The position numbers were made by a program, and so were the translations under genes. The notes beneath the pieces are model-generated. The model did no database searches, was not told the DNA's origin, and was given only the letters and a program-made list of their open reading frames with translations. Positions 16,082 to 25,029 of a stretch of 35,670 bases of DNA are shown piece after piece. The DNA is taken from assembly GCF_001423405.1 (NCBI RefSeq), contig NZ_LMNS01000009.1, forward strand, positions 66,414 through 102,083, given 5' to 3'. Position 1 is the first letter of the stretch; each line of letters begins with the position of its first letter. The DNA comes from Methylobacterium sp. Leaf123. GTDB lineage: Bacteria; Pseudomonadota; Alphaproteobacteria; Rhizobiales; Beijerinckiaceae.

Positions 16082-17779
16082 ATGCGCTGGTTCACAAATC
16101 TCAAGCTGATCGGAAAACTCGCCATTCCGGTGGCCTTGGTCGCGGTGGTCGCGGCCGGCATCGTCGGTCTGGCGCGGAATACGCTCGGCCAGTTGCAGCG
16201 CGGGACACAGGAGGTCGTCGATGTGCGCGCGGCACGGGTCATCACCGCCTTACAGACCGCCCTCGCCATCGACGAGGCCGTTATCAGCGAGAAGAACATC
16301 ATCCTCGAGACCGACGCCGCGATCCTGTCGGCGCAGCACCAGCAGTTCGAGGAGGCGCGGGCGCGGGCGCTGAGCGGTGCCGACCACTTGATCGCCATCG
16401 CGGATACCGACGCGCGCCGGGCGATGCTGACCGAGGTCAAAGCGACGATCTCCGGCTTCTTCGCGACGGTCGAGCGTTCGATCGCCCTGGGTCTGAAGAA
16501 CCAGAAGGAGCAGGCGTTCAAGGTTTCTGCGGATGAGGTACGCCCGGTCCGGACAAAGGCGATCGAGGCGATCCAGAAGCGCATCGCGGCCAATATCAGT
16601 GATCTCGAGGATGCCAAGCGGGAGGCCGCCGAAGTCGGCTCGTCCGCCGCTCTGGCGCTGACGGTCATCGCGGTCGCCGGCCTGTTGCTGGCTTTCGGGC
16701 TGCTCGGGGTGATCGTGATCGTCGGGGTCGTGCGCCCCATCGGCCGGCTCGTGCGCGTGCTTCAGCGGATGGCCGAAGGAGAGATCGAGACCGAGATCGC
16801 CGAGGCTCGCCGCGGCGACGAGATCGGCGCCGTCGCCCGCGCCGTCGAGGCGATCAAGACGCTCGTCGCGCGCAAAGCGGCCGAGCAGGCGGAACTCAAG
16901 CGCGTGGCGGACGAGGCCGCACTCATCGAGCGCCGCCGCACCATGATCGCGTTGGCCGATGGTTTCGAGCGTGCCGTCGGCGGTGTCGTCGGAATGGTGT
17001 CGTCCTCGGCGACCGAGCTGCAGGCGACCGCCCAGCAGATGACCGCGACTGCCACCGAAACCGCCAGCCAATCGACCACCGTCGCGGCGGCGGCGGAGGA
17101 GGCGGCGTCCAATGTCGGCACCGTCGCCGCCGCTGCGGAGGAACTCGGCGCCTCGGTCCACGAGATCGGCCGGCAGGTCGGCACTTCGGCGGAGATGGCC
17201 CAGCGCGCCGTCGGCGAGGCGGACCACAGCGCCGTCCTCATCCACGAATTGAGCCAGGCCGCCGCGCGGATCGGCGATGTCGTGAACCTCATCGCCACCA
17301 TCGCCAGCCAGACCAACCTGCTCGCGCTCAACGCCACCATCGAGGCGGCACGGGCCGGGGAGGCCGGGCGCGGCTTTGCCGTGGTCGCGAGCGAGGTGAA
17401 GGAACTCGCGGCGCAGACATCGCGGGCGACGGAGGAGATTTCCGGGCAGATCGCGCAGATCCAGGGCGCCACCGGTCAGGCGGTGACGGCGATCGGCGGC
17501 ATCACCGGCCGCATCCGCGAGATCAACGCGGTGGCCGCCACCATTGCCGCGGCCGTGGAAGAGCAGGGCGCCGCAACCCAGGAGATCGTGCGCAACGTCT
17601 CCCAGGCGGCCGTGGGCGCGGGCGAAGTGACCAGCAACATCGCAGGCGTGGCACAGGCCTCGGAGGAAACCGGAGCCGCCGCCACGCAGGTTCTGGCCTC
17701 GGCCTCGGAGCTGTCGCTGCAATCCGAGCATCTGCGGGCGGAAGTCGCGCATTTCCTCGCGACGGTGCGCGCGGCCTGA
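16082..17779 (+). CDS. Methyl-accepting chemotaxis protein
   Basis: A 565-residue chemoreceptor. TM1 spans about residues 12-31 and TM2 about 188-217, framing a roughly 155-residue helical periplasmic sensor of four-helix-bundle type. A HAMP domain follows (218-270, beginning [20 protein letters not shown]). The cytoplasmic signalling domain has the conserved hairpin tip [20 protein letters not shown] and then [18 protein letters not shown]. It relays ligand binding to CheA/CheW and so to the flagella. No C-terminal CheR-tethering pentapeptide is present (it ends FLATVRAA). It stands alone without che genes nearby. The ligand is unknown. It is followed 19 bp later by a strong intrinsic terminator. 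Confidence 0.95.
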   Translation: MRWFTNLKLIGKLAIPVALVAVVAAGIVGLARNTLGQLQRGTQEVVDVRAARVITALQTALAIDEAVISEKNIILETDAAILSAQHQQFEEARARALSGADHLIAIADTDARRAMLTEVKATISGFFATVERSIALGLKNQKEQAFKVSADEVRPVRTKAIEAIQKRIAANISDLEDAKREAAEVGSSAALALTVIAVAGLLLAFGLLGVIVIVGVVRPIGRLVRVLQRMAEGEIETEIAEARRGDEIGAVARAVEAIKTLVARKAAEQAELKRVADEAALIERRRTMIALADGFERAVGGVVGMVSSSATELQATAQQMTATATETASQSTTVAAAAEEAASNVGTVAAAAEELGASVHEIGRQVGTSAEMAQRAVGEADHSAVLIHELSQAAARIGDVVNLIATIASQTNLLALNATIEAARAGEAGRGFAVVASEVKELAAQTSRATEEISGQIAQIQGATGQAVTAIGGITGRIREINAVAATIAAAVEEQGAATQEIVRNVSQAAVGAGEVTSNIAGVAQASEETGAAATQVLASASELSLQSEHLRAEVAHFLATVRAA

Positions 17780-17798
17780 ACGGCGGCCGCGCGAATTG

Positions 17799-17830
17799 AA
17801 AAGGGGACGCCGCATGGCGTCCCCTTTTTT
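17799..17830 (+). terminator. Intrinsic terminator, probably bidirectional
   Basis: A 13-bp perfect stem AAAAGGGGACGCC / GGCGTCCCCTTTT closes a GCAT loop and runs into six T residues. It ends the chemotaxis gene on plus. The A-run on the left would give a T-run for transcripts arriving from the minus-strand small gene at 17894, so it can serve both convergent genes. Confidence 0.93.
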
Positions 17831-17893
17831 CGTTCGTCGGGCAGGTTTCGAAGGGGATCGCTGAGCGCCGGCAACCCCGATCAGGACGACGCC

Positions 17894-18112
17894 TTAACCC
17901 GGCACCTTCTTATGGGTCACGGCAGCGGCCACTTCGTCGGGGCGTGGCTCGTCGCCGGCCACCGCGCCAGACAACGCCGCCGCGTGAAGGGCCAGTACGG
18001 GCACGAAGACGAGCGCCATCATGAGCGCCACCACGAGCACGACACTGCCGTTACGGCCGGACTTCGCCGCGCGAGCGCGCGCACGGCGGGAAATGACATT
18101 GGAGTCAGTCAT
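17894..18112 (-). CDS. Small single-pass membrane protein, 72 aa
   Basis: 72 residues. A basic N-terminus (SRRARARAAKSGRNG) is followed by one hydrophobic helix (about 23-47, VVLVVALMMALVFVPVLALH) and a short polar tail. The positive-inside rule predicts a cytoplasmic N-terminus. The ATG has GAGG seven bases upstream, which supports it being real. I recognise no family. It faces the chemotaxis gene and shares its terminator. Confidence 0.6.
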   Translation of the reverse strand: MTDSNVISRRARARAAKSGRNGSVVLVVALMMALVFVPVLALHAAALSGAVAGDEPRPDEVAAAVTHKKVPG

Positions 18113-18438
18113 GGCTCACCTCTTGTCGGACCAGCCGCCAAGGCCGGTCGCGGGTGAGCCGGATCAGACGATCAGGCGCAGAACACGCGGGTGGCCGAAG
18201 GCGGCGTGGTCGATCGACTACTGTCGTCGGGCATTGGGGTCGGAAGTTCCTGTGGGGCCGCGCATCGCGCGCACGGCGACGATAAGCGGACAACGCGCGC
18301 TTGCCGGATCAGTTCGATCCGGTCAAGTCCGAACGTCGTTGCGCGCTGTGAATGGCGGCGATCGTCGCGTTTCGGCATCATCGGCAATCGGCGGCGGACT
18401 GGCGCGAACGCGTACGGGGCCGTTCGCGTTGGGGCACC
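18113..18438. other. Intergenic stretch with one perfect inverted repeat
   Basis: 326 bp without a supportable gene. It contains CCGGATC-AGTTC-GATCCGG at 18304-18322 (7-bp perfect arms), about 115 bp upstream of the small gene at 18439. This could be an operator or a short hairpin. Nothing else stands out. Confidence 0.4.
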
Positions 18439-18696
18439 ATGTCGAACGACACGATCATCTGGACGCAGGGCGGTATCTCCGAGGTGCCCCTGCAGCGCTT
18501 CACCGGCCGCGTCGGCGCGATCGAGGTCGCCACCGTCGAGTATGACGGGTCGAACCGGCTCTGGACGTGGTGGAGCCCGCTCGCCGAGGACATCTGGGGC
18601 CATGCGCAGGAGCCGGAGGCCGCCAAACAGGCCGCCGAACTCTGGCTGCGCAACTGGCTCGAGAATTTCCTGCCCTTCTTCGAGGCGGGCCGCTGA
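18439..18696 (+). CDS. Small hypothetical protein, 85 aa
   Basis: 85 residues, starting MSNDTIIWTQGGISEVPLQR. It is rich in aromatic residues, with a Trp cluster (RLWTWWSP) and a C-terminal amphipathic helix (AAELWLRNWLENFLPFF). There is no signal peptide. Codon use is coding-like from the ATG at 18439 but not upstream, where the frame stays open to 18352; hence this start. The ribosome site is weak. The gene ends 5 bp before the stop of the convergent DNA glycosylase. I recognise no family; homologues in related genomes would confirm it. Confidence 0.65.
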   Translation: MSNDTIIWTQGGISEVPLQRFTGRVGAIEVATVEYDGSNRLWTWWSPLAEDIWGHAQEPEAAKQAAELWLRNWLENFLPFFEAGR

Positions 18697-18701
18697 GGGG
18701 A

Positions 18702-19316
18702 TCAGCCGGTGACGGGCACCGCGTCCCGGCTGCGCCACATGTAGCGGGCGAGGATCGAGCGATACGGCGCGAAGCGTGCGGCCACCGCGACACTGTCCTC
18801 GATCCCCGTGAGCCGCCGCAGGACGCCGACGGCGGCGACATCGCCGACAGGCCAGATGTCGGGATCGAGGAAGTGGAAGATGCCGGCCATGTCGGCGGTC
18901 CAGGGCCCGACGCCGCGGATGCGGCGCAGGACCGCCGAGCGCTCGGCATGCGGTAACGCCGCGAGATCCGCGCCAAGCAGACCGGCTTCCTCCGCCTCGC
19001 GGATCGCGTGGAGCGCCCGCACCTTGTTCGCCGAGACGCCGCAGCCACGCAGGAGCGCTTCGGTGCCCGGAACGAACAGATCGCGCGGCGTGCCGCTCTG
19101 CGCCGCGGCGGCGGCCTCGATCCGTGTCCAGATCGAGAGGGCGGCCTTCGTCGAGAGCTGCTGGTTGACGACCTCGACGAACAGACGCTCGGCAAGGCTG
19201 GCATGTGCGGGCGGCGCGATCTCGATCAGGCCGATTGCCGCGATGGTCGCTCGCAACGGCTCGGCGACCGTGGCGGCCGTGTCGAGCATCCGCTCGTAGA
19301 TGTCTGCGTCGAGCAT
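18702..19316 (-). CDS. DNA-3-methyladenine glycosylase II-like (HhH-GPD)
   Basis: 204 residues forming a compact HhH-GPD glycosylase. The helical entry RLFVEVVNQQLSTKAALSIW (44-63) corresponds to the QQ(I/L)S segment of AlkA-like enzymes. The helix-hairpin-helix is LRRIRGVGPWTADMAG (130-145), and the catalytic aspartate is Asp159 in WPVGDVAA. It excises alkylated bases such as 3-methyladenine, starting base-excision repair. It lacks the N-terminal AlkA beta domain, so it is a short-form family member. AGGA six bases before the ATG at 19316 supports the start. It is monocistronic. Confidence 0.9.
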   Translation of the reverse strand: MLDADIYERMLDTAATVAEPLRATIAAIGLIEIAPPAHASLAERLFVEVVNQQLSTKAALSIWTRIEAAAAAQSGTPRDLFVPGTEALLRGCGVSANKVRALHAIREAEEAGLLGADLAALPHAERSAVLRRIRGVGPWTADMAGIFHFLDPDIWPVGDVAAVGVLRRLTGIEDSVAVAARFAPYRSILARYMWRSRDAVPVTG

Positions 19317-19423
19317 TCTTTTCCTGGGGCGACGATAGCCACGGCCGGGAAACGCCCGGCCTCGCCCACCGCTCCGCCTACTTGGAACCGCATCTTACCC
19401 GAAGCGGCGGCGCGGCCCCTTGC

Positions 19424-20143
19424 TCAGAAGCGCGTCGTGAGCGCCGTCAGCCAATCCGGCGAGGCGTCGACCAGCGCGGTTTCCAGCGCCCGATCATAGC
19501 CCGACAGGATCAGCACGCCGGTGGCGACGAGGATCACGCCGAGCGTGAGCTTGAGCCCCTTGCCGAGGCCCAGCATCCGCTCGCGCCAACGGATCAGCAC
19601 CTCGCGTGACAGCATCCCGAGGGCGACGAGGGGGAGGGCGGCCCCGAGGCCGAACACCAGCATGGTAAGTGCGACGCCGCCGAGATCGCGCCCCTGAGCC
19701 GCGAGCAGGGAGGCCGCGCCGAGGGTCGGGCCGACGCAGGGGCTCCATACGGCGCCGAGGAGGAGGCCGACGGTGAACTGGCCCGCCAGCCCGGCGGTCG
19801 AAACCCCACCGAATCGCTGCTCCGCCCAGTTGCTCAACGGCCCGGCCGCGACGGCGAACCGGTTCTGCGCCGCCGGTACGATCAGGATGATCCCGAGCAG
19901 CAACAGCAGCACCGCCCCGACGGCGCGAAACCGGTCACCGTCGAGGCCGATAGCGAACCCGATCGTCGCGATGAACAGGCCGATCGCGACGAAGGAGAGC
20001 GCCAGACCGGCGGCGAGCGCCACGGGCCCGAGCCGGTGTTCCGCGACCGCCGCGCCCAGCACCAGCGGGAGCAGCGGCAGCACGCAAGGCGACAGCACCG
20101 AGAGGAGGCCGGCCAAGAAGGCAAAGCCGAGATGGCTGGCCAT
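19424..20143 (-). CDS. CcdA/DsbD-like thiol-reductant transmembrane protein
   Basis: A 239-residue integral membrane protein with six predicted helices and the two redox cysteines of the family: Cys20 in VLSPCVLPLLP and Cys136 in WSPCVGPTLGA, one in each half of the twofold repeat. CcdA/ScsB-type proteins carry electrons from cytoplasmic thioredoxin to periplasmic thiol proteins, for example in cytochrome c maturation. No cytochrome c maturation or thioredoxin gene is adjacent, so the partner is unknown. GAGG eight bases upstream supports the ATG at 20143. Confidence 0.9.
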   Translation of the reverse strand: MASHLGFAFLAGLLSVLSPCVLPLLPLVLGAAVAEHRLGPVALAAGLALSFVAIGLFIATIGFAIGLDGDRFRAVGAVLLLLLGIILIVPAAQNRFAVAAGPLSNWAEQRFGGVSTAGLAGQFTVGLLLGAVWSPCVGPTLGAASLLAAQGRDLGGVALTMLVFGLGAALPLVALGMLSREVLIRWRERMLGLGKGLKLTLGVILVATGVLILSGYDRALETALVDASPDWLTALTTRF

Positions 20144-20338
20144 GGTGCGCCTCGAACCCCTTCTCCGAGACGCCCGGAGTCACTTGCCGGCCGGATGCGC
20201 CCGTCTCCCGGCTTTCTCTACAGGCGAACGCCGCGCCCTGCATCTACGGCCTGCATTCCCTTGGTGCCGCATCCCAGGGCGGCCCTCTTTCTCCGCTGCC
20301 TGCCGTCCAGCACGCCACGCCCTGCCATGTGACGCCGC

Positions 20339-22105
20339 TCAGCCATGCCCATGCGACGGCATGGACGCGTTCCCCCGGATCAGCTCCCGGCCGGCATAGA
20401 TGCCGCCGACGACCTGCAGGTCGAGGCGCTCCGCGTCGCGGCGGCGGACCTCGGCCATGATCTCGCCCGCCGCGTCCGGATCGGCCCCGATCGTCACCAG
20501 CGCCTGCTCACCCAGGGCGAAGGCCGACTCGAGCGTCTCGCGCATCTGGAAGGCGACGCCGGCCTCGATCAGCTCCACCGCGTGCTCACGGTCACGGGCG
20601 CGCGCCAGAACCGGAACCAGCGGAAACTCCCCCTTGGCCAGCTCGGCGATGCGCTTGGCCATGGCGCGGTCGTCGATGCAGATCAGGATCGCCCGCGCCG
20701 TCGCGGCACCGGCCGCACGCAGGATGTCGAGCCGGGCGCCGTCGCCGTAATAGACCTTGAAGCCGAACCCCTCGGCGAGGCGGATGTTGTCGGCGTTGGT
20801 GTCGATGATCGAGACCGAGCATCCGCGCGAGATCAGCGGCTGGCTGACGATCTGCCCGAAGCGGCCGAACCCGATGATCAGGGCACTGCCGACGAGATCC
20901 TCCGGCGCCTCGACGCCGTCCGTGGACGCGGTGGCCTTCGGCCCGAAATGATCGAAGGCGATGACGGTCAGCGGCGTGATCGCCATCGACAGGATGACGG
21001 TGGCCGTGAGGATCGCGTTGGTCGTGCCGTCGATGATCCCGACACTCGCGGCGGCCGCGTAGAGCACGAACGCGAATTCGCCGCCCTGCGCCATCAGTGC
21101 CGTCCGCTCCAATGCCTCGGCATGTTTGGTCCGCAGGGCGCGGGCGACGCCGTAGATGACGAGGCTCTTCACCGCCATGTAGGCGGCCACGCTCATGAGG
21201 ATCAGCCCCCAATTCGCGGCGATCACCGCCAGATCGAGGGACATCCCGACGCCGAGGAAGAACAGGCCGAGCAGGATACCGCGGAACGGCTCGACATCGG
21301 CCTCCAACTGGTGGCGGAAGCTCGATTCCGAGAGCAGCACGCCGGCAAGGAACGCTCCCATCGCCATGGAGAGACCGCCGAGCTGCATCGCCAAAGCCGA
21401 GCCGAGCACGACCAACAGCGCGGCCGCGGTCATCACCTCCCGCGCCTTGGCCGCGGCGAGCAAGCGGAACAAAGGGTTGAGCAGCCAGCGGCCCGCGGCC
21501 ACGAGCGCGGCGATGGAAGCCAGGGCGATGGCGACGGCGATGACGCGCTCGGTCCCGCTCGTCTCGGCGCCACCGGGTGCCAGCAGCGCGACGGCGGCCA
21601 GCAGCGGCACGATGGCGAGATCCTCCAGCAGCAGGATGGCGACGATCCGCTGGCCCTTCGGCGTCGAGAGCGAGCCGCGCTCTTCGAGGAGCTGCATGAC
21701 GATGGCGGTCGAGGTGAGCACGAAGCCGGTGCCGGCCACGAAGGCCACGACGACCGGAAACCCCATGGTGACGCCGACGAGCGTGAGCGCGGCGATGCAG
21801 GCGCCGACCTGAGCGAGGCCGAGACCGAAAATCTCACGGCGCATGCCCCAGAGCCGCGACGGCTCCATCTCCAATCCGATGATGAAGAGGAACATCACGA
21901 CGCCGAGTTCGGCGACATGAAGGATCGCATGGGCGTCGGTGAAGAGGCCGACGCCGAACGGCCCGATGGCCAACCCCGCCACGAGGTAGCCGAGGACCGA
22001 GCCGAGCCCGAGCCGCTTGAACAGCGGAACGGCGACGACGCCCGCGGCAAGGAGGGAGACGACCTGAACGAGTTCGCTCGCGGCCCCGGATGCTTCGATA
22101 GCCAT
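20339..22105 (-). CDS. CPA2 family K+/H+ antiporter, KefB/KefC type
   Basis: 588 residues. The first ~390 form the 12-13-helix Na+/H+-exchanger fold of CPA2 transporters, with LGYLVAGLAIGPFGVGLF near the N-terminus, MFLFIIGLEMEPSRLW, a LLLEDLAIVPLL segment bearing the ion-site Glu-Asp, and GVGMSLDLAVI. A cytoplasmic RCK/TrkA-N domain follows (about 400-520), starting ALIIGFGRFGQIVSQPL and carrying DGARLDILRAAGA, which binds nucleotide or glutathione adducts in Kef proteins. It ends in a short tail. It probably mediates potassium efflux coupled to proton entry during electrophile or alkaline stress. No kefF/kefG ancillary gene is next to it. A very long open frame lies antisense to it and is not a gene. 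Confidence 0.92.
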   Translation of the reverse strand: MAIEASGAASELVQVVSLLAAGVVAVPLFKRLGLGSVLGYLVAGLAIGPFGVGLFTDAHAILHVAELGVVMFLFIIGLEMEPSRLWGMRREIFGLGLAQVGACIAALTLVGVTMGFPVVVAFVAGTGFVLTSTAIVMQLLEERGSLSTPKGQRIVAILLLEDLAIVPLLAAVALLAPGGAETSGTERVIAVAIALASIAALVAAGRWLLNPLFRLLAAAKAREVMTAAALLVVLGSALAMQLGGLSMAMGAFLAGVLLSESSFRHQLEADVEPFRGILLGLFFLGVGMSLDLAVIAANWGLILMSVAAYMAVKSLVIYGVARALRTKHAEALERTALMAQGGEFAFVLYAAAASVGIIDGTTNAILTATVILSMAITPLTVIAFDHFGPKATASTDGVEAPEDLVGSALIIGFGRFGQIVSQPLISRGCSVSIIDTNADNIRLAEGFGFKVYYGDGARLDILRAAGAATARAILICIDDRAMAKRIAELAKGEFPLVPVLARARDREHAVELIEAGVAFQMRETLESAFALGEQALVTIGADPDAAGEIMAEVRRRDAERLDLQVVGGIYAGRELIRGNASMPSHGHG

Positions 22106-22210
22106 GGCGTGGTCGAACCTCTGGACGAGTTGGAAAGCGCCGGTGGGGCGCTGGCAGGTTGGAGCGTGTGGAGAGCAGCGCGCAGCCCTCAGCGAGCGGC
22201 GCGCCGTCGC

Positions 22211-23149
22211 TCACGGATAGCGGACGGCCGGGGGATCTTCGGGCAGGGGTATGAACTCGGCGTCGTTGGGCACCGTGTCGAAGCGGCCCTGGCGCCAATC
22301 TTCCTTGGCCTGGGCGATCCGCTCCGGCCGCGAGGACACGAAGTTCCACCAGAGGTGCCGCGGCCCGTCCATCGGCTCGCCGCCCAGAACCATGAACCGC
22401 GCCGCCTCCGTCGCCCGCACGCTGATGCGGTCGCCGGGGCGGAACACCAGGAGTTGGCCGGGGCCGAAGCCGTCGCCGGCAATCTCAATCGCACCCGAGA
22501 CCGTGTAGATCGCGCGCTCGTCATAGGTCGGGTCGAGCGGCAGGACGGCGCCTGCGTCCAGCATCACATCGGCGTAAACCATCGGGCTCGAGGTGCGCAC
22601 CGGCGAGCGGGCGCCGAAGGCTTCGCCAGCGATCAGACGCACAGTCTTGCCCTCGCCGGTGAGGACCGGAAGCGCCGCCGCATCGTAGTGCTCGAAAGCC
22701 GGGGCGCTCTCTTCCTCCTGGGCCGACAGGGCGACCCAACTCTGGATTCCGAACAGGCGCGAGCCGGTCTGGCGGAGGGTCGAGGCGGTGCGCTCCGAAT
22801 GGGTGATGCCGCGCCCGGCCGTCATCCAATTCAGTTCGCCCGGCCGGATCGGCAACTCGGTGCCGAGGCTGTCGCGATGCATGATCTCACCGTCGAACAG
22901 GTAGGTGACGGTCGAGAGGCCGATATGCGGGTGCGGGCGGACGTCCATCCCCTGGCCGAGCAGGAACTCGGACGGTCCCATCTGATCGAAGAAGATGAAC
23001 GGGCCGACCATCCGACACTCGGTCGAGGGGAGGGCGCGGCGCACGGCAAACGAGCCGAGATCGCGCGAGCGCGGCACGATCAGGGTCTGGATCGCGTCGC
23101 AACTGAAATGATCGCCCGGGACCGGATCATCCGCACTGTGCCAGCTCAT
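22211..23149 (-). CDS. Pirin family protein
   Basis: A 312-residue bicupin with the pirin metal site intact: His73 and His75 in [18 protein letters not shown], and His117 and Glu119 in [10 protein letters not shown]. The C-terminal cupin carries [15 protein letters not shown] and [12 protein letters not shown], a pirin hallmark. Pirins bind iron; some have quercetinase activity and others act as redox-sensitive co-regulators. The role here is unknown. The ATG at 23149 is chosen because the family N-terminus begins there; 35 upstream in-frame residues look non-coding. Confidence 0.92.
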   Translation of the reverse strand: MSWHSADDPVPGDHFSCDAIQTLIVPRSRDLGSFAVRRALPSTECRMVGPFIFFDQMGPSEFLLGQGMDVRPHPHIGLSTVTYLFDGEIMHRDSLGTELPIRPGELNWMTAGRGITHSERTASTLRQTGSRLFGIQSWVALSAQEEESAPAFEHYDAAALPVLTGEGKTVRLIAGEAFGARSPVRTSSPMVYADVMLDAGAVLPLDPTYDERAIYTVSGAIEIAGDGFGPGQLLVFRPGDRISVRATEAARFMVLGGEPMDGPRHLWWNFVSSRPERIAQAKEDWRQGRFDTVPNDAEFIPLPEDPPAVRYP

Positions 23150-23637
23150 CGCTCTTATCCCTCGTTGGCCGAAACCGGCAGCCGCGCACGCATCGAGAAG
23201 CGTATTCGGTGCCGCCTTGCCCGCTATCCTGTGACGGCCTGTCGCCGGAAACACTATGGGCTGGGCGAGCGAGAACGAAAATGGAAACCGACGAAACGTA
23301 TCGTTTCGAGAAGTGCCCTCTGCGCTTACGCTGCCGTATCAGGCGGGCATTCGTCGAGCAGCATCGGTCCGGGCTTTTCCGGTGGATCGATCGGATCCGC
23401 TCGGCCGCGGGCGAGAATGAAGTCGTCTCGGGGGGGCGAGAAAGCATCTCACGCGCAAAGGCGTCGCCGCGCGCCGGGCCCGGCGCATCCGTCCGATGCG
23501 CGGAGTCTTTCAGCGATGCCGATCGGGCATTGTGAGCCGCGCATCGATGCCTGTGGGGCCTTCACAGCACCCGTCAGATCTGGAGGCATCGGCCGGATGC
23601 AAGGTTCCCCCCTTGCGGGGCGCCCGGAACAGCGTGG
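23150..23637. other. Intergenic stretch between pirin and amt genes
   Basis: 488 bp with no convincing gene. A perfect palindrome CGAAACG-TAT-CGTTTCG at 23292-23308 lies about 145 bp upstream of the pirin start and is a candidate operator. A short hairpin CCCC-GCAA-GGGG (minus strand, 23609-23620) lies just past the amt stop but has no T-run, so it is only a weak terminator candidate. Confidence 0.45.
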
Positions 23638-24876
23638 CTACTTCGGGAGGGTGCGATCCATGTTCCACAGGTTGAAGGCGCGCTCGCCGAGCAGGGTGTC
23701 GAGGCCCTCTTCCTGGATCTCTTCCGGCACCCGCAGCGTGCCGAAGTGATCCAGGCCCTTCAGGATCAGGAGGGTGATGAAGGAGGCGTAGGCGCCGACG
23801 ATGGTGACAGCGAGAAGCTGGACGCCGAATTGCTGCAGGCTGGCCGAGACCTGATTGATGTGCGGACTGGCTAGGAGGCCGATGAGCAGGGCACCGGTGA
23901 GGCCGCCGACGCCGTGGGCGCGCCAGACTTCCAGCGTGTCGTCGATCTTCAGCCACTTCTGGACGTGTTTGGCGAAATAGCAGGCCGTCGCGCCGATGGC
24001 GCCGATCGCCAGGGCGGCAATGGGCTCGACATAGCCGGAGGCCGGGGTGATCGTCGCAAGCCCCGCCACCGCGCCGACGAGAACGCCGGAAAAGGACGGG
24101 TGCTTGGTCTCGCGCCATTCCCAGAACATCCACACCAGCATGGCGATGGAGCCGGCGAGCATGGTGTTGGTGAAGGCGTAGGCCGCCAGCGCATCGGCCG
24201 CATAGGCGCCGCCGGCGTTGAAGCCGAACCAGCCGAACCACAGCAGACCTGCGCCGAGGGCGACCAGGGGCAGGCTGGCGGGCGCGGATTCGGATTCGCC
24301 TGCCTGCACCCTCCGTTTGCCGAGAAACTTCGCCGTTGCCAGCGCCGAAAAGCCCGCGGAGGTGTGAATGACGATCCCGCCAGCGAAATCGACCACGCCG
24401 AGCTTGGCTAGGAAGCCGCCGCCCCAGACCCAGTGCGCGGCCGGCACATAGACGAGGACGGTCCAGGCCGTGATGAAGAACAGGTAGGCGCCGAACCGAA
24501 AGCGCCCAACGAAGGCGCCGGTCATCAGGGCCGGTGTGATGATGGCGAACATCATCTGGTAGGCAAAGACCATGATGAAGGGGATGCTTGGAGCATAGGT
24601 CTGATGCGGCTCGATGCCGACCTCATACATGCCGAAATAGTACCCGAAATCTCCGATCGCTCCGCCGATATCGGGGCCGAATGCGAGACTGAAGCCTCCG
24701 AACACCCAGATCACGCCGACCACACCGATGCAGACGAAATTCTGGATCATGACGGACAGCACGTCGCGCTGCCTGACGAGGCCTCCGTAGAAGAGCGCCA
24801 GAGCCGGCGTCATCATGAGAACCAGCGCGGTGCAGAGGAGGATGAAGGCCGTGTCGCCGGCATTAATGCCTTGCAT
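23638..24876 (-). CDS. amt: Ammonium transporter (Amt family)
   Basis: 412 residues and eleven predicted helices. Family landmarks are present: ALFYGGLVRQRD near the N-terminus, the Phe-gate region MMFAIITPALMTGA, Asp163 (structural) and the pore histidine His171 in DFAGGIVIHTSAG, and the second pore histidine His321 in WRAHGVGGLTGALL. It moves ammonium across the inner membrane. It is the last gene of the urease operon, 153 bp after the urea transporter, and would recapture ammonium leaking after urea hydrolysis. No glnK, the usual partner, is adjacent. AAGGAG six bases before the ATG supports the start. Confidence 0.94.
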   Translation of the reverse strand: MQGINAGDTAFILLCTALVLMMTPALALFYGGLVRQRDVLSVMIQNFVCIGVVGVIWVFGGFSLAFGPDIGGAIGDFGYYFGMYEVGIEPHQTYAPSIPFIMVFAYQMMFAIITPALMTGAFVGRFRFGAYLFFITAWTVLVYVPAAHWVWGGGFLAKLGVVDFAGGIVIHTSAGFSALATAKFLGKRRVQAGESESAPASLPLVALGAGLLWFGWFGFNAGGAYAADALAAYAFTNTMLAGSIAMLVWMFWEWRETKHPSFSGVLVGAVAGLATITPASGYVEPIAALAIGAIGATACYFAKHVQKWLKIDDTLEVWRAHGVGGLTGALLIGLLASPHINQVSASLQQFGVQLLAVTIVGAYASFITLLILKGLDHFGTLRVPEEIQEEGLDTLLGERAFNLWNMDRTLPK

Positions 24877-25029
24877 CGCATGCTCCTTGATCTGGGCTTC
24901 TCGGAAGAGGAACGTGTCGGCGCTTGCGGTGCGCGGCAGCCTCGCTCGGGCGAGACGATGCGGACCGATCGAAACGGGATCGATGCCGTGCCTCTGCTCG
25001 GGGCGTCCGGCTGAGGGCGCCCCGGGGCG

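Noticed and set aside
23209..23535. A 108-codon plus frame between pirin and amt
   Set aside because: Arg/Ser/Ala-rich with no recognisable domain, and it runs through the palindrome at 23292.
23609..23620. Terminator after amt
   Set aside because: The hairpin has only four base pairs and no T-run, so it is noted but not called as a terminator.
20345..23749. A 1134-codon open frame on plus across the Kef, pirin and amt-end region
   Set aside because: It is antisense to two well-recognised genes and part of a third. Its translation is Arg/Asp/Gly-rich low-complexity sequence with no family, typical of GC-rich antisense frames.
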